20,337 nt of DNA from JAWUWD01 sp034112085. GTDB taxonomy: Bacteria > Bacteroidota > Bacteroidia > Cytophagales > Cyclobacteriaceae. Under the pieces are notes generated by a model that saw only the letters and a list, made by a program, of their open reading frames with translations, was not told the origin of the DNA and searched no databases. This document shows, piece by piece, positions 14,500 to 20,337 of this stretch. Made by a program: the position numbers and the translations under genes. Position 1 is the stretch's first letter; each line of letters opens with the position of its first letter. Location of the stretch: contig JAWUWD010000003.1 in assembly GCA_034112085.1 (NCBI GenBank), positions 1-20,337 on the forward strand, written 5' to 3'.

Positions 14500-15816
14500 A
14501 TGGCAATATATTCAAAAGAAGAAGCAAGGAAAATCATGGAGAAAGCACTTAGCTTTTCAAAAAGTGATGCTTGTGAGGTGAATTTGGACGGAAGCGAAAG
14601 TGGTAATATTAGATATGCAAGAAATTCTGTTTCTACTGCTGGTCATCGATCCAATCAGACACTCGTTGTACAAGCCAATTTCGGGAAAAAAGTAGGTACA
14701 GCAACCATCGATGAATTCGATGATGCTTCATTAGAAAAGGTGGTAAGAAGGGCTGAAGAGCTTGCGAAATTATCTCCTGAGAATCCTGAGTTTATGGATC
14801 CTATGGAGCCTCAAGAATACTTAGAATCGAAAACATTTATAGAAGCTACCGCAAACGTAAAGCCTGAAGATCGAACACAAGTAGCAGCTGATAGCATAGA
14901 GCCCGCCATAGCAAAAGATGTGACGGCAGCTGGGTTTCTAAATGATTCTAACAACTTTAGTGCAATGATGAATTCAAAAGGATTGTTTGCATATAATCGG
15001 TCTACAAATGCTGAGTTTACCATTACGATGCGTACCAATGATGGTACTGGATCAGGTTGGGCGACTAGAGATGCAAATGATTTCGAGAAGCTCAATGCAA
15101 AAGAAGCATCCCTAATAGCAATAGATAAGGCAGTAATGTCCAAGGAAGCTAAGGCGATTGAGCCAGGTAAATATACTGTGATATTGGAGCCGGCTGCCTC
15201 TGTTCAACTATTAGGTAATATGTTCAGATCATTCAATGCCAGGACTGCCGATGAAGGACGAAGCTTTATGTCCAAAGAAGGAGGCGGGACTAAGTTGGGA
15301 GAGAAAATAGTAGATGAGAGAGTGAATTTGTGGACAGATCCTCAACATTCTGAAGTACCATCATCCACTTGGTCTGGAAATGGTCTTCCACGAAAGAAAA
15401 TGGATTTCCTAAAGGGAGGAGTTGTTAAAAATTTATTCTACAGCAGATTCTGGGCAAAAGAAAAAGGGGTAGATCCGGTTCCATTCCCAAGTAATGGAAT
15501 AATGGATGGTGGAGACACTTCACTGGAGGATATGATTAAGAGTACTAAAAGAGGGATTTTAGTGACGAGATTATGGTATATCAGAAATGTTGATCCTCAG
15601 ACTTTATTATATACTGGACTCACCAGAGATGGTACTTTCTTTATTGAGGATGGTAAAATAAAACATCCAGTTAAAAATTTCAGATTCAACGAGAGTCCAA
15701 TTATTATGTTAAATAATCTGGAGACTCTTGGGAAACAAGTAAGAATAGATGGAAACTTGATACCTTATATGAAGATTAGAGACTTTACTTTTACAAGTTT
15801 ATCTGATGCTGTTTAG
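14500..15816 (+). CDS. pmbA: TldE/PmbA-type partner subunit
   Basis: The 438-residue product belongs to the TldD/PmbA family but lacks the HExxxH motif; the corresponding region reads YTVILEPAASVQLLGNMF. That is typical of TldE, the non-catalytic partner whose heterodimer with TldD forms the active peptidase. The N-terminus (MAIYSKEEARKIMEKAL) has no Tat or Sec signal and no membrane segment. The C-terminal half contains TRLWYIRNVDPQTLLYTGLTRDG, a conserved family segment. It lies 27 bp after tldD and is surely cotranscribed. The operon ends at the terminator at 15846. The absence of a signal here, against the Tat signal on TldD, is the odd point. Confidence 0.9.
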   Translation: MAIYSKEEARKIMEKALSFSKSDACEVNLDGSESGNIRYARNSVSTAGHRSNQTLVVQANFGKKVGTATIDEFDDASLEKVVRRAEELAKLSPENPEFMDPMEPQEYLESKTFIEATANVKPEDRTQVAADSIEPAIAKDVTAAGFLNDSNNFSAMMNSKGLFAYNRSTNAEFTITMRTNDGTGSGWATRDANDFEKLNAKEASLIAIDKAVMSKEAKAIEPGKYTVILEPAASVQLLGNMFRSFNARTADEGRSFMSKEGGGTKLGEKIVDERVNLWTDPQHSEVPSSTWSGNGLPRKKMDFLKGGVVKNLFYSRFWAKEKGVDPVPFPSNGIMDGGDTSLEDMIKSTKRGILVTRLWYIRNVDPQTLLYTGLTRDGTFFIEDGKIKHPVKNFRFNESPIIMLNNLETLGKQVRIDGNLIPYMKIRDFTFTSLSDAV

Positions 15817-15845
15817 GATTTAGTTACTTTTTATTTTAGAAATAG

Positions 15846-15874
15846 AAATCCCCAAGTAACTTGGGGATTTTTTA
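15846..15874 (+). terminator. Rho-independent terminator of the tldD-pmbA operon
   Basis: AAATCCCCAAG (15846-15856) and CTTGGGGATTT (15860-15870) form a perfect 11-bp stem with a TAA loop, followed by a run of T. It lies 30 bases after the pmbA stop codon. The rest of the 145-bp gap before the next gene holds no clear promoter match. Confidence 0.93.
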
Positions 15875-15961
15875 TATCCAAATATTGCCGCTGGTATAAA
15901 GGAGTTTTTATGCAATAGATAGTTATCGCAAATTGTAGTAATACAAGAGTACAAACATACA

Positions 15962-16588
15962 ATGGAAAACAACGGAGCATTTTTTTTTACTAGACTGCAG
16001 TATGAATCCGGAGATTGGGATACTGATCAACGAATGCCTTCCAATTTGCTGAATTCTTTGGTAGAATACACAACAATAGAGGTAAACACTACTGAGAATA
16101 TTATACCCTTAAGTAGTGATGAGTTATTCAATTGTCCTTTCTGCTATATAAGTGGGCATAAACTAGTACAATTTACTCAAAAGGAGAAAGCCAATTTTAA
16201 AAAGTATGTAGACAATGGAGGCTTTGTATTTGCAGATGATTGTAATCATGATATCGATGGGTTATTTGCCAAATCATTCGAAAGACAAATGGACGATATA
16301 TTTGGAAGGAGGTCATTAAAAAAAATACCTAACAATCACAGAATTTATAGTTCATTTTTTGACTTTGAGGACGGTCCGCCTACGACATCACAGGAACTAA
16401 ATGGCTGGGGTGATGATATCGTCCATGATTACCTCAAAGCAATAGAAGTAGATGATAGAATAGGCGTGTTATATAGTAATAAAGATTATGGTTGTGAATG
16501 GGATTATGATTTTCGAAATAAGCGTTGGTACAAACACGATAACACAAAATTTGCAGTCAATATTGTGATATATGCATTGACTTCATGA
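15962..16588 (+). CDS. DUF4159 domain protein without signal peptide
   Basis: The 208-residue protein resembles the DUF4159 family: FFFTRLQYESGDWDTD at the N-terminus, then VDNGGFVFADDCNHD near the middle. The family has a glutamine-amidotransferase-like fold and unknown function. It occurs with MoxR, DUF58 and BatA-like genes. Many relatives, as I recall, begin with a signal peptide. Here the domain starts directly at Met1, and in-frame upstream codons back to a stop at 15920 offer no ATG, GTG or TTG, so the protein is predicted to be cytoplasmic. It is the first gene of the operon, 32 bp before the MoxR gene. Its TTRL/YESGDW features and conserved acidic residues do not reveal an activity. 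Confidence 0.82.
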   Translation: MENNGAFFFTRLQYESGDWDTDQRMPSNLLNSLVEYTTIEVNTTENIIPLSSDELFNCPFCYISGHKLVQFTQKEKANFKKYVDNGGFVFADDCNHDIDGLFAKSFERQMDDIFGRRSLKKIPNNHRIYSSFFDFEDGPPTTSQELNGWGDDIVHDYLKAIEVDDRIGVLYSNKDYGCEWDYDFRNKRWYKHDNTKFAVNIVIYALTS

Positions 16589-16620
16589 TCAAAAAGAATA
16601 GAGATAATTAAAATAACCGT

Positions 16621-17628
16621 ATGGAACTGAGTCAAGTAGAACAAGAGGTGAACTACTATTTCGATAAAATACAATCTCTGAAAGATGAGATAAGCAAAGT
16701 GGTAGTAGGCCAGCATGATGTGATCGATCAAGTAATTATCGCTTTTTTAGCTGGTGGTCATGCTTTGATTGAAGGCGTACCGGGATTAGCAAAAACGCTA
16801 CTTATCAAGACATTATCTGATGCAATTGAGGCGGATTATCATCGGATACAGTTTACACCGGATTTGATGCCTTCAGATATAATTGGGACAGAAGTGTTGG
16901 AGGAAGATCACGTTTCTGGAAAAAAAGTATTTGTTTTCAATAAAGGACCTGTATTTTCGAATATTTTATTGGCAGATGAGATCAACAGAACTCCTCCAAA
17001 AACTCCAGCTGCTTTGTTAGAGGCAATGCAGGAAAAAGAAGTTACCTATGCAGGGACTACTTATCAAATGAAGAAACCTTTCTTCATCTTGGCAACACAA
17101 AATCCAGTAGAGCAAGCGGGTACTTTTCCTTTACCAGAAGCCCAATTGGATCGATTTCTTCTTTATATAAATATTAACTACCCAACAGCTGAAGAAGAAA
17201 GAGAAGTTCTTAAAATTACTACATCTACTAAAAGTAATAAGGTGGAGCCAGTCATCTCTGGTGATGAAATTGTCAAGCTGCAATCTCTGGTAAGAGAGAT
17301 TCATATAAGTGATGATTTGATAGATTATGTCAATCTAGTAGTTAGAGCTACTCGCCCAAAGACTACGAATATTGATTTTGTTAAAAATGGTGTTCAATGG
17401 GGAGCAGGACCAAGAGCAGGTCAAGCGATGATCTTGACAGCAAAGGCTAGAGCTGTTACTCATAGTAGATTGAGTGTCACGAAAGAGGATATTAATGAAG
17501 TTGCCTACCCAGTACTAAGACATAGAATATTGATGAACTATAAGGCTATGGCAGAAGGTATTGTCGCTGATGATGTTACTAAGCATCTACTTGAACAAAT
17601 TGACATCCCTTTGAACGGAATCAAATAA
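16621..17628 (+). CDS. MoxR-family AAA+ ATPase
   Basis: The 335-residue protein is a standard-length MoxR ATPase. Walker A is EGVPGLAKTL (Gly52-Thr59), Walker B is ILLADEINR (115-123) and sensor 1 is FILATQNPVEQAG. QLDRFLLYI and the C-terminal lid domain (RAGQAMILTAKARAV) follow. Such ATPases act as chaperones that activate or assemble partners, and their usual partners are von Willebrand-type and DUF58 proteins. Here the DUF58 gene follows after 9 bp, so I infer a working pair. No signal or membrane segment is present; it is cytoplasmic. Confidence 0.95.
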   Translation: MELSQVEQEVNYYFDKIQSLKDEISKVVVGQHDVIDQVIIAFLAGGHALIEGVPGLAKTLLIKTLSDAIEADYHRIQFTPDLMPSDIIGTEVLEEDHVSGKKVFVFNKGPVFSNILLADEINRTPPKTPAALLEAMQEKEVTYAGTTYQMKKPFFILATQNPVEQAGTFPLPEAQLDRFLLYININYPTAEEEREVLKITTSTKSNKVEPVISGDEIVKLQSLVREIHISDDLIDYVNLVVRATRPKTTNIDFVKNGVQWGAGPRAGQAMILTAKARAVTHSRLSVTKEDINEVAYPVLRHRILMNYKAMAEGIVADDVTKHLLEQIDIPLNGIK

Positions 17629-17637
17629 ATATTAATT

Positions 17638-18528
17638 GTGAAGTCGTCAATCAATGATCTTTTAAAACCAGAAATCATCCATACACTATCTGGGCTGGAG
17701 CTTATAGCCAAAGTGGTCACTGAGGAGATGCTTCACGGTCTTAATTCCAGCAAGACGTTAGGAGTAGGCGGTGATTTTAATCAATATAGAAGCTATCAAG
17801 CTGGTGACGATGCCAGGCAGATAGATTGGAAAGTGTATGGCAGATCAGAGCGATACTACACCAAGCTCACAGAACGTGAGACTCATGTCAAAGTTAAGTT
17901 TTTGATGGATTCAAGCGAATCTATGCTACATGAAGAAGGTGGCATTTCTAAAATGGATTACGCTAAAGTACTAGTGGCGTCATTAGGGTATTTGACACAT
18001 ATGCAAGGAGATGCATTAGGGTTATTTGCACTTAATGAATCGTTGCTATCATTCCCAGTGAAGTCCCATCAGCAGTACAGTCATTTTTTGTATCAATTGG
18101 ATCAAATAAAGCCCTCAGGAAGATGGGTCAATGATCCTACAACCGTATATCAAATTCATAATCCTAAGGAACAGGAGTTGATAATAATGGTGACAGATCT
18201 ATATGAATATGACTCTGAAATATTTGAAGTGATCAAACAACTCAAGACGCAAAAAAATGAGGTAGTGGTCTTGTTAGTAAGTGGGAGCGATGAGCGTACT
18301 TTCAATTACTCAGGCACGCTTATGTTCGAAGAATTAGAGTCTAAAAAGTCAGTAAAGGTAAATGCCAAGGCTATCAAGTCCGCTTATCTCCAAAATCTGG
18401 ATCAGAGAATAAATGCAGCGAAAAATGACTTGTTGAAGGTCGGGGTGACGCTAGAAGAGTTTGTCATGGGGGAAGACCTGGGGAGAGCTTTGCATCTATT
18501 TTTGAGCAAAAGAAAATTTCTTAAATAA
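17638..18528 (+). CDS. DUF58 domain protein with MIDAS-like motif
   Basis: The 296-residue protein begins at GTG 17638 and has no upstream alternative; family conservation starts near residue 15. It has the DUF58 core FNQYRSYQAGDDARQIDWKV (47-66). A von Willebrand-like segment FLMDSSESM follows, with the metal-site pattern DxSxS (Asp91, Ser93, Ser95). DUF58 proteins are partners of MoxR ATPases. No signal peptide or membrane segment is visible, so it is cytoplasmic. It starts 9 bases after the MoxR stop codon and its own TAA is followed at once by the GTG of the next gene. I infer translational coupling and joint function in a membrane-linked complex. Confidence 0.92.
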   Translation: MKSSINDLLKPEIIHTLSGLELIAKVVTEEMLHGLNSSKTLGVGGDFNQYRSYQAGDDARQIDWKVYGRSERYYTKLTERETHVKVKFLMDSSESMLHEEGGISKMDYAKVLVASLGYLTHMQGDALGLFALNESLLSFPVKSHQQYSHFLYQLDQIKPSGRWVNDPTTVYQIHNPKEQELIIMVTDLYEYDSEIFEVIKQLKTQKNEVVVLLVSGSDERTFNYSGTLMFEELESKKSVKVNAKAIKSAYLQNLDQRINAAKNDLLKVGVTLEEFVMGEDLGRALHLFLSKRKFLK

Positions 18529-19833
18529 GTGATCTTCGCAATACCATATTATCTATACGCCTTGTTAGGGATACTTGTTCCTATAGCGATCCATTTATGG
18601 AATAGAAAAAAGGGGAAGGTCATAAAGGTAGGATCGATAAAATTATTCGTGGAATCTGACTCTCATAGGATGAGTAGTTTGAAGTTAAGTGAATGGGTTA
18701 TTATGCTTCTGAGAATATCATTAATCGTATTAGTAGTGATGCTCATAAGTGGCCTCGAAATTTTCACGGGTTCTGTAGAACGTGAAAAGACTGTTATCCT
18801 CATGGATCAAGAATATCTTAACAATGATGAATTAGACAAAGTGATCGCGTCATTTGATGATTCGCAAGAAGTCAGGGTATTAGATAAAGGTTTTTCAGTA
18901 ATAACTGATGACTATGTGAGTAATGGAAATGTAGATATTTGGACCTTGATTAGTCATGTAGAAGAACTAGAAGCTGATAGTATAGTGATATATTCTCCAT
19001 TGAGACTCAATAGCTTTCAAAGTAGATATCCACAATTTAAAAATAATATCTCTTGGAGAACTTTGCCAATTGATGGTGAAAACATCTTTATAAACAAGGC
19101 TTATTGGCAATCAGCGGATAGCTTGAGCGTGTTGATAGGATCTAATGTTTCAGATCAATTGGAATATGAATATCAGCGTATTTCTAAAGATCAAAAAATG
19201 TTAGATGGGAAAGCACTGGATTTCAATATGTTGGATAGCACGTTGGCATTTGCTGATGATAATCGGGTTAAAATAATTCCTATCCCTTCAATAAAGGTTG
19301 GGATTCATACTTCAGATGAATATTCGAATGATGATGTATACATTACTACAGCCTTTACATCTCTTGAGAGCTATGCTTCAGTAAAGTTTGATATTGAGAA
19401 GTATGAGGCTGATCAAGTATATGATATGGTAGTATGGCTCGATGATGAAGAATATGGCAAAAATCCTGACTCCGAAGTGCAATTGAAGTTAGGAGAGATA
19501 AGTGCCAGAGGTGCCTTGGTAAAAAAGATAGATCACAACATTTATGAATTAACAAAAAGGGTGAACCCTTACTTTTCATCTGAAATGGCATTACTAGCAT
19601 TTCCTCAAGCACTACTATCAATTCTCAATGAGTCTAAAATATTATCAAATGATGGCTATATCAATGACGAAAGACTTATGAATGTTGAGCAATTGAATAC
19701 AGGTATTAGTACTAATAATAAATCTAATTTAAAGAGAGCGTCTAGTTTTGCCAAAATAGATCATTGGTTATGGGTGTTGTTCTTAGTGCTTTTTATAATA
19801 GAGCGAAGTCTGTCTTTAACGAAAAATATTTAA
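18529..19833 (+). CDS. BatA N-terminal-domain membrane protein
   Basis: The 434-residue product starts at GTG directly after the preceding stop codon. The N-terminus (IFAIPYYLYALLGILVPIAIHLWNRKKGK) matches the BatA N-terminal region, with one membrane segment at about 4-23. A second follows at about 55-78 (WVIMLLRISLIVLVVMLISG), and a third lies near 412-425 close to the end. The ~330 residues between the second and third segments should face the periplasm. There is no von Willebrand MIDAS motif, unlike BatA and BatB proper. The protein is also shorter than many BatA-like proteins of this cluster, which I recall as 600 residues or more. It probably anchors the MoxR/DUF58 pair at the inner membrane; that is inference from the neighbourhood. 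Confidence 0.85.
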   Translation: MIFAIPYYLYALLGILVPIAIHLWNRKKGKVIKVGSIKLFVESDSHRMSSLKLSEWVIMLLRISLIVLVVMLISGLEIFTGSVEREKTVILMDQEYLNNDELDKVIASFDDSQEVRVLDKGFSVITDDYVSNGNVDIWTLISHVEELEADSIVIYSPLRLNSFQSRYPQFKNNISWRTLPIDGENIFINKAYWQSADSLSVLIGSNVSDQLEYEYQRISKDQKMLDGKALDFNMLDSTLAFADDNRVKIIPIPSIKVGIHTSDEYSNDDVYITTAFTSLESYASVKFDIEKYEADQVYDMVVWLDDEEYGKNPDSEVQLKLGEISARGALVKKIDHNIYELTKRVNPYFSSEMALLAFPQALLSILNESKILSNDGYINDERLMNVEQLNTGISTNNKSNLKRASSFAKIDHWLWVLFLVLFIIERSLSLTKNI

Positions 19834-19837
19834 AGAA

Positions 19838-20337
19838 TTGGAAGGCAAAGGACTAAATAGAATAAGCAATTACAGGATTAAATGGCTGATGGTCTACCTG
19901 CTGGAGACGCTTGTGTTAAGTGGTTCTATTTTGTGTGTTATATTTCTGTTTTCTGTTTTTACGACTACAGATTATTTTCCCACAATTGCAATCGCCTCAT
20001 TTTTGGTCAGTTTTCTCTCACTCTTTCTGCTCAGAGGATACCAGAAGATATCTAAAGTCAATGTATTAAGGTTATTAAGTGCTCAGAACCCTGATCTACA
20101 AAACAGTGCTGATCTACTTTTACAAGATTCGACCACTCTGACTAGTTTGGAGAAACTGCAGAAGAGATACTTAAAAAAGATGGTTCAAAGTAATTCACTG
20201 AAATTCATCATGCCACATAAGTTGAAAATGGCATTTTCTTACCTATTCACAACAATAGTAGCAGTTACACTTTCTCAGTACTTTATTGATCAATCTAGTT
20301 TGTCGAGAGTTCTCCAACCAACAGCTGAAAGTAGCAT
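19838..20337 (+). CDS. DUF4175-like membrane protein (3' truncated by window)
   Basis: An open frame runs from TTG 19838 to the window end, with a stop codon upstream at 19817 limiting the start. The first ATG is at 19889. From TTG the protein begins MEGKGLNRISNYRIKWLMVY and shows two hydrophobic segments (about LVLSGSILCVIFLFSVF and IAIASFLVSFLSLFLL). A soluble part with NPDLQNSADLLL follows, and another membrane segment near YLFTTIVAVTLSQYF. The two-helix start followed by a P-D-x-x-x-S stretch resembles DUF4175-type proteins that often end MoxR/DUF58/BatA clusters. The assignment is tentative because most of the protein is missing. It begins 4 bases after the BatA-like stop codon, so it belongs to the same operon. 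Confidence 0.7.
   Translation, partial: MEGKGLNRISNYRIKWLMVYLLETLVLSGSILCVIFLFSVFTTTDYFPTIAIASFLVSFLSLFLLRGYQKISKVNVLRLLSAQNPDLQNSADLLLQDSTTLTSLEKLQKRYLKKMVQSNSLKFIMPHKLKMAFSYLFTTIVAVTLSQYFIDQSSLSRVLQPTAESS

Overview
The window looks like a chromosomal segment of an A+T-rich member of the Bacteroidota, most likely a Cytophagales-type gliding or marine lineage. The evidence is a type IX secretion C-terminal sorting domain, a TamL-type lipidated outer-membrane barrel, a lipoprotein with a surface-export-like acidic stretch after its cysteine, an exact TAnnTTTG promoter element, little use of Shine-Dalgarno sites, and a MoxR/DUF58/BatA-like cluster. The genus cannot be fixed from the sequence alone. 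I found no rRNA, tRNA, CRISPR array, insertion sequence or prophage gene.

Left part (1-5227): the 3' end of a secreted Ig-like repeat protein, built of 84-residue units and ending in a T9SS sorting domain. It is followed by a dispersed-type palindrome and a small, probably surface-exposed lipoprotein. A bidirectional terminator separates this from tamL on the minus strand. tamL is divergent, by only 20 bp, from a TrmH/SpoU RNA methyltransferase.

Centre-left (5208-9867): a two-gene signalling operon on the minus strand, with an NtrC-type sigma-54 activator followed by a soluble PAS/HisKA/HATPase/REC/HPt hybrid kinase. Its 3' end meets the methyltransferase gene in a perfect inverted repeat that contains both stop codons. 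Divergent from the operon is a pair encoding a TerB-like small protein and a rhomboid protease.

Centre (9869-12702), all minus strand: DNA polymerase IV, a cyclophilin with its own -7 element and terminator, and an NPP-type phosphodiesterase lipoprotein. The NPP start codon lies 9 bases beyond the cyclophilin terminator hairpin.

Right part (12829-20337), all plus strand: a TldD/TldE metalloprotease pair in which TldD carries a twin-arginine signal and TldE has no signal, closed by a strong terminator. Then comes a tightly packed operon: a DUF4159 protein, a MoxR AAA+ ATPase, a DUF58 protein with a MIDAS-like motif, a BatA-N-type membrane protein and the start of a DUF4175-like membrane protein. 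The last three genes all use GTG or TTG starts with gaps of 9, 0 and 4 bases, which suggests translational coupling. The most interesting leads are the split export signals of the TldD/TldE pair and the unusual composition of the MoxR cluster. No wholly novel system is evident.
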